A stretch of DNA of 64,000 bases from an uncultured bacterium (GTDB taxonomy: Bacteria > Hydrothermota > Tepidihabitantia > Tepidihabitantales > DTDR01). How positions within the stretch are numbered: position 1 is the first letter of the stretch; each line of letters begins with the position of its first letter. Location: contig CALHQW010000025.1 of assembly GCA_938040315.1 (NCBI GenBank), positions 1-64,000 of the forward strand, read 5' to 3'. The notes under the pieces were generated by a model. It had not been told where the DNA came from. It made no database searches and saw only the letters and a program-made list of their open reading frames with translations. Position numbers and translations under genes: made by a program. Below, in pieces: positions 43,334 through 51,723 of this stretch.

Positions 43334-45119
43334 TTGTGGTAGCACAACAACGAAGGCAATTTTGATTGAAAAAAGAGGGGAGGAGTATCGTTTAATTGTT
43401 CGGGGTGAGGCACCAACAACTGTTGAAGCACCTTTTGAAGATGTGACGAGAGGTGTTTTAAATGCGGTAAGAGAGGTAGAGGAACTTAGCGGTGTAAAAA
43501 TTTTAGAAGGAGAGAGGATAATTAAGCCTTACAGAAATGAGAAAGAGGGAGTTGATATCTATGTCTCAACAAGTTCTGCTGGTGGCGGATTGCAGATGAT
43601 GGTTGCGGGTGTTGTTTTGACAATGACTGCGGAAAGTGCCCAAAGGGCAGCATTAGGAGCCGGCGCAATTGTAATGGATGTGATTGCTTCCAATGATGGA
43701 AGATTACCTCATGAAAAGATTGAAAGGATAAGAAATCTAAGGCCAGATATGATTTTACTTTCTGGCGGTGTTGATGGCGGAACAATTTCTCACGTAGTAG
43801 AACTTGCTGAATTAATTAGGGCATCCGAACCAAAACCAAGGTTTGGGATTGGTTATAAATTGCCGGTAATTTATGCGGGCAATAAAGATGCCCGAGAATA
43901 TATTTTGAAAATTTTAAAAGAGCATACCGCCTTAGAGATTGTTGAAAATATTAGACCAGTTTTAGAAAGGGAAAATCTCCAACCTGCTAGACATAAGATT
44001 CACGATTTATTTATGGAACATGTGATGGCTCATGCACCAGGATATAAAAAACTTATGGAGTGGACCGATGTTCCGATTATGCCGACACCAGGAGCAGTTG
44101 GCCTTTTAATTGAACAAGTAGGTAGAAGTGAGAATATTGAAGATTTAGGAGTGGATATTGGTGGAGCAACGACCGACATCTTCTCTTGTTTTCGGGATAG
44201 AAGAGGAGAGAAAGAAGAATTAGTTTTTAATAGAACCGTGAGCGCTAATTTAGGAATGTCTTATAGTATCAGCAATGTTTTAAAAGAGGCAGGTATTGAA
44301 AATATTATCCGTTGGATTTCTTTTAAAATTAATGAAGGAGAGTTAAGAAATCGAATAAGAAATAAAATGATAAGACCAACCACAATACCCCATACTTTGG
44401 AAGAATTAAAGATTGAGCAGGCGATTGCCCGGGAGGCATTGAGATTGGCTTTAGAACAACATAAATCAATGGCGGTCGGCTTAAAGGGAATTCAACAAGA
44501 AAGAACAATTTCTGATGCCTTTGCCCAGGCATTGACTGGCGAGACGTTAGTTAATATGATGAGTTTAAATTTAATTATTGGTTCTGGTGGAATTTTATCT
44601 CATGCTCCAAGAAGGGTACAGTCAGCGATGATGATGATTGATGGTTTTTTGCCCGAAGGAATAACCAGGTTGGCAGTTGATAGTATTTTTATGATGCCCC
44701 ATTTAGGTGTTCTTTCTACTGTTCATCCAATTGCGGCTAAACAGGTATTTGATAAAGATTGTCTGATTAGGTTGGGCACTTGTATTGCTCCGGTTGGTGA
44801 AGGTAAAGAGGGAATAAAGGTGATGAGGATAAAAATTTATAAAAAGGATGGCGAAATAATTGAGAAAGATTGCTATTATTCCGAAATTTATTTGATTCCT
44901 TTAAAAGAGAATGAAAAGGCAAAGGTGGAGATTATTCCGGAAAGGGGTTTTGATGTTGGTGCTGGTCGCGGTAAGCGATTAGAAGCAGAAATTGAGGGTG
45001 GAGTTGTTGGAATTATTATTGATTGTCGGGGAAGACCATTAAATTTGCCAAAAGAAGAGAATAAAAGAATAGAATTACTTAATAAATGGGCATCAGCAGT
45101 TAACCTCTATCCCCAATAA
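43293..45119 (+). CDS. Glutamate mutase L (MutL/GlmL) family ATPase
   Basis: 608 residues from ATG at 43293, chosen because AGAGAGG lies 6 nt upstream; in-frame TTG 43272 and ATG 43287 are alternatives. It belongs to the ASKHA ATPases: phosphate-1 loop ILATDCGSTTTKAILIE, and later LGVDIGGATTDIFS. Family stretches VSTSSAGGGLQMMVAG and LSGGVDGGTISHVVELAE are clear. Members occur with B12-dependent carbon-skeleton mutases and are thought to act as chaperone or reactivase. No MutS/MutE mutase subunits are in the window, so the partner is unknown. The TAA stop overlaps the queF ATG. Confidence 0.85.
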   Translation: MKEKEEIKRILATDCGSTTTKAILIEKRGEEYRLIVRGEAPTTVEAPFEDVTRGVLNAVREVEELSGVKILEGERIIKPYRNEKEGVDIYVSTSSAGGGLQMMVAGVVLTMTAESAQRAALGAGAIVMDVIASNDGRLPHEKIERIRNLRPDMILLSGGVDGGTISHVVELAELIRASEPKPRFGIGYKLPVIYAGNKDAREYILKILKEHTALEIVENIRPVLERENLQPARHKIHDLFMEHVMAHAPGYKKLMEWTDVPIMPTPGAVGLLIEQVGRSENIEDLGVDIGGATTDIFSCFRDRRGEKEELVFNRTVSANLGMSYSISNVLKEAGIENIIRWISFKINEGELRNRIRNKMIRPTTIPHTLEELKIEQAIAREALRLALEQHKSMAVGLKGIQQERTISDAFAQALTGETLVNMMSLNLIIGSGGILSHAPRRVQSAMMMIDGFLPEGITRLAVDSIFMMPHLGVLSTVHPIAAKQVFDKDCLIRLGTCIAPVGEGKEGIKVMRIKIYKKDGEIIEKDCYYSEIYLIPLKENEKAKVEIIPERGFDVGAGRGKRLEAEIEGGVVGIIIDCRGRPLNLPKEENKRIELLNKWASAVNLYPQ

Positions 45120-45493
45120 TGGAAGAATTAGAAAAGGCAAAAAAGGCAAAAGAAGAACTAAAAAAGATTAAAAACGAATTTGAAGGTAGAAATTATATTA
45201 TTCAATTACAGAATGAAGAACTAACCGCCCTTTGCCCTTTTACCACTAATCCTGATTTTTATGAGATAAAATTAACCTATCAACCTGATAAGGAACTTAT
45301 TGAACTCAAAAGTCTAAAATTATATTTACAAAAATTTCGGGATATAAAAATAACTCACGAGTCTTTATTAAATATTATCTTTGAAGATATTGACTCCTTA
45401 ATCGCTCCCAAGTATCTTAAAGTTGAATTGAATGTAAATATTCGGGGTGGAATAAAAACCACGGTTATTAGAGAAAAGGGAAGTTTAAAATAA
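45119..45493 (+). CDS. queF: NADPH-dependent 7-cyano-7-deazaguanine reductase
   Basis: 124 residues, the short form of QueF. Catalytic Cys39 and Asp46 are in ALCPFTTNPDFYEI and match the seven-residue spacing of the Bacillus enzyme (Cys55, Asp62). The LKLYLQKFRDIKITHESLLN stretch is the conserved substrate-binding part. It reduces preQ0 to preQ1 in queuosine synthesis. It overlaps the MutL-type gene by one base (TAATG), and the queuosine-precursor transporter gene follows 6 bp later. Confidence 0.93.
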   Translation: MEELEKAKKAKEELKKIKNEFEGRNYIIQLQNEELTALCPFTTNPDFYEIKLTYQPDKELIELKSLKLYLQKFRDIKITHESLLNIIFEDIDSLIAPKYLKVELNVNIRGGIKTTVIREKGSLK

Positions 45494-45499
45494 TTCAAA

Positions 45500-46186
45500 T
45501 TGATTGTTTATCTTTATTGGTTAATCAGTTTAACAATTGTTACTTATTTTAGTGCCTATTTTGTTAAAAAATTTAAAGAGGCTGGTTATGCTTTTTTGGT
45601 TGGTTTTTATGTTATTTATCTGGCTGCTTCCCAGATTTTTGCTACGCGAACAATAAAATTTGATTTAGGTTTTCATATTTTTTATGCTCCCGCTGCGGTT
45701 TTTATATATCCCTTTATTGCTCAAGCCTTAGATATGATTAATGAGGTTTATGGAAGAGAAAAGACCTATTTAGCAATCTTAATTGCCTTTCTTACCCAAG
45801 TTTTATTAGTCCTTTTTATTTTAATGGTAAGTAGTTTAAAACCGGCACCCTTTTTCTTATACGAAGAGGTTTGGAGAAATATTTTCAAATTGGGAATAAG
45901 AATAACAATTGCTTCTTGGATTTCCTTTCTTATCTGTCAATATATTGATGCTACAATCTTTGCCTTTTTAAAGAAAAGATATGAAAAGAAGGTTTTATTA
46001 AGAAGCATAACTTCTGATGTGATTGATTTAACTTTAGATAGTTTAATCTTTATTACCATAGCCTTTTTAGGAGTGATGCCAATAATCCCCTTAATTATTG
46101 GTCAAATAGTAAGTAAAAATATAATCGGTTTTATTGACACTCCCTTTTTTCTTTGGTATAAGAGATTAATTAAAAAAGAAGGATGA
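45500..46186 (+). CDS. yhhQ: Queuosine precursor transporter (YhhQ family)
   Basis: 228 residues from TTG at 45500. About six membrane helices are predicted. The family core is GFYVIYLAASQIFATRTI, then FYAPAAVFIYPFIAQALDMI with the NEVYGREKTYLAIL motif, and later SDVIDLTLDSLIFITIAF. The protein is expected to import preQ0/preQ1 or queuine. Co-location with queF supports this. The last 300 bp are almost identical to a broken copy at 48183-48463. Its stop overlaps a small ORF in ATGA fashion. Confidence 0.9.
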   Translation: MIVYLYWLISLTIVTYFSAYFVKKFKEAGYAFLVGFYVIYLAASQIFATRTIKFDLGFHIFYAPAAVFIYPFIAQALDMINEVYGREKTYLAILIAFLTQVLLVLFILMVSSLKPAPFFLYEEVWRNIFKLGIRITIASWISFLICQYIDATIFAFLKKRYEKKVLLRSITSDVIDLTLDSLIFITIAFLGVMPIIPLIIGQIVSKNIIGFIDTPFFLWYKRLIKKEG

Positions 46187-46272
46187 ATAAAAAAGAGGTA
46201 AAATTAGTTGCTTATTGTGGGATTGCTGATTTGGTGGAGAATTATAAAGATCTATATGAGAGAAAGTATTAA
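46183..46272 (+). pseudogene. Short ORF, possible DUF3795 gene remnant
   Basis: A 29-codon frame starts with an ATGA overlap with the yhhQ stop, as genuine operon genes here do. It reads MNKKEVKLVAYCG, then IADLVENYKDLYERKY and stop. The LVAYCG start and the IADL continuation both resemble parts of DUF3795 proteins, in which a Cys-rich stretch lies between them. It could therefore be an internally deleted leftover. It may equally be a chance short ORF. Confidence 0.3.
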
Positions 46273-47215
46273 AAAATTGGCAAGTTTTATTTTAATTGTA
46301 ATCTTTTTAATTACTTTTTTATTCTTTATTAGTTGCTTTCGTAGACCTTATATCTCTTTGAGGGATGTAAATGATTTTTTGTATCAACTTCAAAATATTG
46401 ATTTAGATGCAATTGGAAATACGAAATTTGATATGGTGGTAATTGATTATTCGCGAGATGGTAGTGAGGAGGGTAGATTTAGTGCTGAGGAGATAGAGAA
46501 ACTGAAAAATAGTCCAGGTGGTCCTAAAATTGTGCTTGCCTATATGAGTATTGGGGAAGCAGAGAATTATCGTTGGTATTGGAATGATAGTTGGGATAAA
46601 GATGGAGATGGTATTCCGGATGAGGAAGCACCTTCTTGGCTTGGGCCTGTTAATCCGGATTGGCCGGGATGTTATAAAGTGAAATATTGGGAATCAGGTT
46701 GGCAATCTATTATTTATAGTTATGTTGATAAAATTATTGAGGCAGGATTTGATGGAGTTTATCTTGATGTTATTGATGCTTATGAATATTGGGGACCTGG
46801 CGGAGAAAGTGGTTTAGAAAGAAAAACAGCAGAAAAAGATATGGTTAATTTTGTAAAAGAGATTGCTAATTATTCTCGGATAAGAAAAGGAAAGAGTAAT
46901 TTTTTAATTTTTCCAAATAATGGCGAAGGGCTTTCTAAATATCCTGATTATGTGGAAATAGTTTCTGGTATTGGAAGGGAGGATGTTTGGTATGAAGATA
47001 ATACACCTCAACTGCCAGAATATACGGAAGAAGTTATTGCTAATTTAGATATTTTTAAGGAAGCGGGCAAAGTTGTTTTGGTAATAGATTACGTTACTCA
47101 AAAGGATTTGATAGACGATTTTTATTTAAAAGCGAAATCAAAAGGTTATATTCCTTATGCAACAGTAAGGGAATTAGACCAACTTACAATAAATCCTGGG
47201 CATGAACCTGATTAA
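46256..47215 (+). CDS. TM1410/GH114-type putative glycoside hydrolase
   Basis: 319 residues from ATG at 46256; the frame is open further upstream, but a start there lacks support. The N-terminus is a signal with a possible lipobox (LFFISC). The TIM-barrel domain shows FDMVVIDYSRDGSEEGRF, IVLAYMSIGEAENYRWYW, a long DKDGDGIPDEEAPSWLGP insert and DGVYLDVIDAYEYWG with likely catalytic acids. This matches MJ1477/TM1410 and GH114 proteins (endo-alpha-1,4-polygalactosaminidase-like). It is probably exported and acts on exopolysaccharide; substrate unproven. It lies between the two yhhQ copies. Confidence 0.8.
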   Translation: MRESIKKLASFILIVIFLITFLFFISCFRRPYISLRDVNDFLYQLQNIDLDAIGNTKFDMVVIDYSRDGSEEGRFSAEEIEKLKNSPGGPKIVLAYMSIGEAENYRWYWNDSWDKDGDGIPDEEAPSWLGPVNPDWPGCYKVKYWESGWQSIIYSYVDKIIEAGFDGVYLDVIDAYEYWGPGGESGLERKTAEKDMVNFVKEIANYSRIRKGKSNFLIFPNNGEGLSKYPDYVEIVSGIGREDVWYEDNTPQLPEYTEEVIANLDIFKEAGKVVLVIDYVTQKDLIDDFYLKAKSKGYIPYATVRELDQLTINPGHEPD

Positions 47216-47291
47216 TTATTAATTAAGAAAAAGAATCTTATCTAATCCTAAATTGCCTTTAACAACCTTTTATTATGTAAATATGAGAAAA

Positions 47292-47320
47292 TTGACTTTT
47301 TAAAAAAAAGTTATTATAAT
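47292..47320 (+). promoter_or_regulatory. Promoter of the nuclease-like gene
   Basis: TTGACT (47292-47297), a 17-nt spacer and TATAAT (47315-47320). A leader of about 25 nt with AAGGAGG precedes the ATG at 47353. It is a full-strength housekeeping-type promoter within an otherwise decaying region. Confidence 0.7.
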
Positions 47321-47352
47321 AAAAAGGTTAACATTTATAAAAGGAGGATATT

Positions 47353-47835
47353 ATGAATGGTGAGGAAAGAATATTATTAGGATTAGCCGCTGAATATGCT
47401 GTTGCAAGTGAACTTTGTAGAAGAGGCATTTACGCTCAATTGACATTTGGTTTACCTGAACGCACTGACCTTTTAGTTGCAAATGCAACTGGGAATAAAA
47501 TGTTAAGAATCCAAGTTAAAAGCAAGCAAGGACGTGAGTGGCCAAATGTTAAAGGAATATATGGAGAGAACATGATACTTGTTTTGGTGGATTTTGAAAA
47601 TAAAGGGGAAAATCAGAGGCCTGATTTTTATATTCTTACTGTTGAAGATTGGAGAGCCTTATTATTTAATAGATTGAGAGATAAAATTGAGAGTGGAGAA
47701 GTAGTGATTGATGAAACAAATACGCCTATATGGACGAAGCAAAACAATGTTAGAGGTATGGGAGTATTGCCTGAATGGATTACAGACCATCGAGAAAGGT
47801 GGAATAGAATAACAGATAGAGTTATGGACGACTAA
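47353..47835 (+). CDS. PD-(D/E)XK nuclease-like protein
   Basis: 160 residues. An N-terminal helix with Glu14/Glu20 (LAAEYAVASELCRRG) is followed by PERTDLLVAN (Asp39) and LRIQVKSKQG (Gln54-Val-Lys56). This is the E...D...QxK layout of PD-(D/E)XK nucleases, as in Holliday-junction resolvase-like and restriction-type proteins. The C-terminal part (ILTVEDWRALLFN, GMGVLPEWITDHRERW) is not recognised. It has its own promoter and strong Shine-Dalgarno and appears less AT-rich than its neighbours, which would fit acquisition by transfer. The activity is inferred from motifs only. Confidence 0.65.
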   Translation: MNGEERILLGLAAEYAVASELCRRGIYAQLTFGLPERTDLLVANATGNKMLRIQVKSKQGREWPNVKGIYGENMILVLVDFENKGENQRPDFYILTVEDWRALLFNRLRDKIESGEVVIDETNTPIWTKQNNVRGMGVLPEWITDHRERWNRITDRVMDD

Positions 47836-47977
47836 GAATGCTACAAAAAGTACAAGGAAAGGTCCTCTAACACAGCATAAAAGTTTCATATCTCACGGTA
47901 CTAATCTAAATCCTTCACCAACGCTCAGGATTTTTTTATGTTGGAAACATTGGGCAAAATTTTATGAGAGAAGAGAT

Positions 47978-48092
47978 ATGAAGATTGAAATTATTAACCT
48001 TACCGAGGAAAATTTATTAGATACTCTAGAGTGGTAGACTCATCCATTTAACTGTAAGTAATTGCATCTACTGGGAATTCACCAAGAATGGT
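47978..48092 (+). pseudogene. GNAT acetyltransferase remnant
   Basis: From ATG 47978 the frame reads MKIEIINLTEENLLDTLEW, then an in-frame TAG, then THPFNCK and another stop. Shifting by one base restores CIYWEFTKNG. Joined, NLTEEN, HPFNCK and CIYWEF match the N-terminus of a GNAT family whose members, as I recall, begin with NLT and a HPFxCxxCxYWE segment. The stop and the frameshift show it is dead, and the rest of the gene is missing. Confidence 0.5.
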
Positions 48093-48182
48093 AATAATAG
48101 CTAAAAAAGTAAAGTGAAAAGAATAGGAATATGTATGGGCATCATTTAATAGCGGATAAAAGGTTTATAGTTACACAAATTG

Positions 48183-48463
48183 ATATTTTCAAATTGGGAA
48201 TAAGAATAACGATTGCTTCTTGAATTTCCTTTCTTATCTGCCAATATATTGATGCTAAGAAAAGATATGAAAAGAAGGTTTTATTAAGAAGCATAATTTC
48301 TGATGTGATTGATTTAACTTTAGATAGTTTAATCTTTATTACCATAGCCTTTTTAGGAGTGATGCCAATAATTCCCTTAATTATTGGTCAAATAGTAAGT
48401 AAAAATATAATCGGTTTTATTGACACTCCCTTTTTTCTTTGGTATAAGAGATTGATAAAATAA
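48183..48463 (+). pseudogene. Truncated, disrupted second copy of the yhhQ transporter gene
   Basis: 281 bp are nearly identical to the 3' part of the intact gene (about 45879-46180). The homology starts at ATATTTTCAAATTGGG in both. I count about five substitutions and one 18-nt in-frame deletion; one substitution turns the Trp codon of IASWISF into TGA. The copy lacks the first 126 codons and ends RLIK with TAA. High identity implies a recent duplication or recombination. A terminator follows at 48485. Confidence 0.9.
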
Positions 48464-48484
48464 AATAGAAATTCCTCTTTTCTC

Positions 48485-48510
48485 AGTTTCCTCTACGGAA
48501 ACTTTTTATT
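48485..48510 (+). terminator. Rho-independent terminator
   Basis: AGTTTCC (48485-48491), a 5-nt loop and GGAAACT (48497-48503) form a perfect 7-bp stem followed by TTTTATTT. It lies 21 bp after the yhhQ pseudogene and was probably the terminator of the queF-yhhQ unit in one ancestral arrangement. Confidence 0.7.
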
Positions 48511-48565
48511 TGATGAAAAATTTATATAAATTATTGAAATTTAATAACTTATTTATATTATCCTT

Positions 48566-48586
48566 AAAAATAGGGGAGCGTTCCCC
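48566..48586 (-). terminator. Probable terminator of the macro-domain operon
   Basis: Read on the minus strand, GGGGA, loop ACGC and TCCCC are followed by TATTTTT. The stem is short but GC-rich for this DNA. It lies about 100 bp downstream of the macro-domain gene stop. Confidence 0.45.
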
Positions 48587-48692
48587 CAATAGTATAGGAT
48601 ATGGTATCAGGAGTATTTTCTATTTCTTTTATCATACATTCTTCTATACATTTACTTAGAGATTTTCTTAGAGAAATAAAGGAAAATTAATT

Positions 48693-49232
48693 TTAGGTAG
48701 GAAGAAGTTCTTTTAATTTATTTTGGTAAATATTATAGGCTTCTTTATCAAATAAAACAAATCTTATTCTCTTTACCTTCTTTAATTGGGGAATTATTTC
48801 TAAGCAGGTTTTTAAAGCGACCTCAGTGGCTTCCTCTATTGGGTAGCCAAAAAACCCCGTCGAAATGGCAGGAAAGGCAATTGAACTTATCTCTTTCTCT
48901 TCGCAGATTTTTAAGGCATTCTTATAACATAAAGAAAGGAATTTATCTTCCGGCCTATCTTTACCATAGACAGGTCCTAAACAATGGATTACATATTTAT
49001 TGGGTAATTTATAGCCCTTGGTAATTACTGCTTCACCTGGTTTTATTGGTGCATATTTTTCACATTCTTTTTCTAATTCTGGTCCGGCTGCCCGATGAAT
49101 TGCACCAGCAACTCCGCCACCCCTTCTTAAATAGGCATTGGCAGCATTCACTATCGCCTCAATATCCGGTTGCTTTGTTATATCTCCTTGCACAATCTCA
49201 ATTATCACACCTTTATAATTTATACTCACCAT
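48693..49232 (-). CDS. Macro-domain ADP-ribose-binding protein
   Basis: 179 residues, a stand-alone macro domain of the YmdB/MacroD type. Conserved loops are IVQGDITKQPDIEAIVNAANAY (written here in part), RRGGGVAGAIHRAAGPEL and FPAISTGFFGYPIEEA. Such proteins hydrolyse O-acetyl-ADP-ribose or remove ADP-ribose from aspartate/glutamate or other targets. It is the last gene of the minus-strand operon and overlaps the DUF192 gene by 7 bp. Substrate not determined. Confidence 0.92.
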   Translation of the reverse strand: MVSINYKGVIIEIVQGDITKQPDIEAIVNAANAYLRRGGGVAGAIHRAAGPELEKECEKYAPIKPGEAVITKGYKLPNKYVIHCLGPVYGKDRPEDKFLSLCYKNALKICEEKEISSIAFPAISTGFFGYPIEEATEVALKTCLEIIPQLKKVKRIRFVLFDKEAYNIYQNKLKELLPT

Positions 49233-49678
49233 TTTAAATAAATGGTATCACCAATCTTTATTCCTTTTTCCTCAAAATATCCCTGATTTACCTCTAAAGC
49301 ATATAAGAATGGTTTAAGAGGTTGATAAGTTTTTTTATCATCTAAGGGTGTCATCCTTTGAATATCAATAATTATATTATCTTTGGAAATAAAAGCAATA
49401 TCCAAAGGAATAAAGGTATTCCTCATCCAAAAAGGATAAATCCCTTCTTTTTCAAAGATAAAGAGCATACCTTCATTCGGCAATAAGTTTTTTCTAAAAG
49501 CAAGACCAATCGCCCGCTCTTCTGGATTATCAGCAATTTCCACATATAAAGTCTCCTTTCTTATTAACAAAGCCTTTTTCTCTTTTTCAATTATTATCTC
49601 CCCTTTTGGTGCTTTAATTAAATAAAAGATTAATAAAAGAAAAAATATGATGGCAACAAAAAGGGTTAGATAACGCAT
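49226..49678 (-). CDS. DUF192 family membrane-anchored protein
   Basis: 150 residues. An N-terminal membrane anchor (about 4-22) precedes the DUF192 beta domain: VEIADNPEERAIGLAFRKNL, GMLFIFEKEGIYPFWMRNTF, IPLDIAFISKDN and FLYALEVNQGYFEEKGI. The pattern (ERxxGLMxR, FWMKNTxIPLDxxF, ALExxxG) is standard for the family, whose function is unknown. The domain should face the periplasm. It overlaps glyS by 13 bp and the macro-domain gene by 7 bp. Confidence 0.92.
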   Translation of the reverse strand: MRYLTLFVAIIFFLLLIFYLIKAPKGEIIIEKEKKALLIRKETLYVEIADNPEERAIGLAFRKNLLPNEGMLFIFEKEGIYPFWMRNTFIPLDIAFISKDNIIIDIQRMTPLDDKKTYQPLKPFLYALEVNQGYFEEKGIKIGDTIYLKW

Positions 49679-51723
49679 TCCGAAAAATCACAATATTTAT
49701 CAAAAATATCTTTTAGCGATTTTAAAATTTTTAAGCGGTTATTTCTAATATCCAAATTCTCATCCATTACAAAGACATTGTCAAAAAATTTATCAATGTA
49801 AGGTCTTAAAGATAGAAGATAATTTAACGCTTTCTCATAATCTTCCTTATTTAAGGCTTCTTCGTAATCTTTTGCTATTTCCTTGCGATATTTCAAAAGT
49901 TCTCTCTCCTCTTCCTTTATCAAAAGATTTTCATTAATATCCAAATTTTCTAAATTTACTTCCTTTAAAATATTTCTTACCCTTTTTTGACCAATCACAA
50001 TCTTTTCGTAATCTTCTTTTTTCTCGGCTTTTAATCTCTTTAAATATTCACATCTTTTTACGGCGCTTTTTGGATTCCACCAGATAATTTTAGTAATCGC
50101 TCGGGCAATATCGTAAGAATAACCTTTTTCTTGGATATAAAGTTCTAACCTCTCTTTAAAGAAAGAAGATACCTCTCTTTCAATTTTTTCAATATCAAAA
50201 TTGACCTTCAATTGCCAAAAAAGTTCTAAATCAGCATTAATTAAATTTTTTAAGTTAATATCAAGATTATGATAAACGATAGTGTTGATAATATTATCCG
50301 CTTGTTTTTTTAATCCAAAGGGATCATAAGAGCCTTTGGGAATTTCGCCCTTTATAAAACTGGCATTAATATTATCAATTCGATCAACAATTGTTAAATA
50401 GGCACCATAGATAGTTTTTGGTAAATCTTCATATTGTTCATATAAAGCATCACAAATTATTTGAGGATAATTAAAATACTTTCCGTAAATTCCGCCCATC
50501 TTCCCTTGTAAAGAGGTAAACTCCTTTTCCCTCACCATATTTGTTAATAAATCCGTTTTGCTTAAATAGGCAATTTTCTTTAAATCTTCATCCTCTTTAA
50601 TTATTTTGGTTAAAGCGACCAGTCTTTCGGTTTTATCATAAAGGCTTCCTAAATCTTCAATCCAAATTACCTTCTTCTCTTCCTCTATTAACTCTTCTAA
50701 GGGTTTTTTTAAATCTTCATTAAAGTAATACTTGGCATCTTCCAATCTTGCCTCACAAGCCTTTTCATACCAATTTTTTATCTCATTAATTGCTTTTTTA
50801 TCTTTCAAAAAGGGTTTATTAATAACGACAATAAAATAGGGAAGTAGTTTGTTATCTTTGAAAACTGCTAAGGAATGGAGATAGTTTTTTAGACCAGTAA
50901 TTATTATTTCTTTCGGTAAAGAGAGATAATCCTTTTTAAACTCGCAAAGAATTAAGGAAGGATATTCACAGATATTTAGCATTTCAAAAATTAATTCTTT
51001 TTCCTCAATAATTTGGGCATCAATTTTCTTTAATATCTTCTTTAAATTTTGGTAAAAGATTTTTTCTCTCTCTTCATAAAGAGCAATGACACCATTTTTT
51101 CTTAATATATCAAAATATTCTTTGGCATTCTTTATTTTTATTTTCTTAAAAGATTTATCTCTGTGGGGATAAGTAAAATTGCTACTTTTTATATTATCAA
51201 TCTTAAATTTAATAATTTGGTTATTAAAAAGCAAGCAAATAGAATGGATTGGTCTGGCAAAGGTTAAATTTTCGGAGATTTTCATTCTCTTAGGAAAAGG
51301 GATATTTCTTATTATATTAGGTAAAAATTGGGAAATAAGTTTTTTTAAACTTTCGCCGCCAATTTTTTTCTTTACAAAAATATATTCTTTCTCATTAATT
51401 TTTTTAATTATAATATCCTTTTCTTTTGCCTTATTTGCTTTTAAAAATCCTTTACCTTGTTCGCTTAAAATACCTTCTTTTAAAAAGGCGATATTTTTTG
51501 GCGGTCCTTGAATTTCAATAAATTTTACCTTTCTTTTTTCTGGAAGACCATTAATAAAAATACCAATTCTTCTTGGTGTGAAAAACTCTTTTATCTCATT
51601 AAATTCAATCTCATTCTCTTTTAAAAAATTTATAAAATTATCTTTTAAAAATAGAACGGCTGGCTTAATATAACTAACTGGTAATTCTTCGGTTAAAATT
51701 TCTAACAAAAAATAGTTTTTCAT
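49666..51723 (-). CDS. glyS: Glycine--tRNA ligase beta subunit
   Basis: 685 residues, normal for the beta subunit of the alpha2beta2 enzyme. It begins FLLEILTEELPVSYIKPA (family LLEIGTEELP) and contains FTPRRIGIFINGLP, FARPIHSICLLF, DLLTNMVREKEFTSLQGKMGG and a C-terminal anticodon-binding region ending FFDNVFVMDENLDIRNNRL. It charges tRNA-Gly with GlyQ, which is not in the window. Its start lies within the end of the cvpA-like gene (50-bp overlap) and has no Shine-Dalgarno, so translation may depend on coupling. Confidence 0.95.
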   Translation of the reverse strand: MKNYFLLEILTEELPVSYIKPAVLFLKDNFINFLKENEIEFNEIKEFFTPRRIGIFINGLPEKRKVKFIEIQGPPKNIAFLKEGILSEQGKGFLKANKAKEKDIIIKKINEKEYIFVKKKIGGESLKKLISQFLPNIIRNIPFPKRMKISENLTFARPIHSICLLFNNQIIKFKIDNIKSSNFTYPHRDKSFKKIKIKNAKEYFDILRKNGVIALYEEREKIFYQNLKKILKKIDAQIIEEKELIFEMLNICEYPSLILCEFKKDYLSLPKEIIITGLKNYLHSLAVFKDNKLLPYFIVVINKPFLKDKKAINEIKNWYEKACEARLEDAKYYFNEDLKKPLEELIEEEKKVIWIEDLGSLYDKTERLVALTKIIKEDEDLKKIAYLSKTDLLTNMVREKEFTSLQGKMGGIYGKYFNYPQIICDALYEQYEDLPKTIYGAYLTIVDRIDNINASFIKGEIPKGSYDPFGLKKQADNIINTIVYHNLDINLKNLINADLELFWQLKVNFDIEKIEREVSSFFKERLELYIQEKGYSYDIARAITKIIWWNPKSAVKRCEYLKRLKAEKKEDYEKIVIGQKRVRNILKEVNLENLDINENLLIKEEERELLKYRKEIAKDYEEALNKEDYEKALNYLLSLRPYIDKFFDNVFVMDENLDIRNNRLKILKSLKDIFDKYCDFSECVI

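Larger units (their letters stand above)
47836..48692. other. Gene-poor stretch with gene remnants
   Basis: An 857-bp interval with no intact gene. It holds a GNAT-like remnant (47978-48092), a truncated yhhQ copy (48183-48463), a plus-strand terminator (48485-48510) and a probable minus-strand terminator (48566-48586). Between 47836 and 47977 I see no identifiable element. Confidence 0.75.

Noticed and set aside
48142-48345. 67-codon minus-strand frame
   Set aside because: It is antisense to the yhhQ pseudogene copy and has no independent support.
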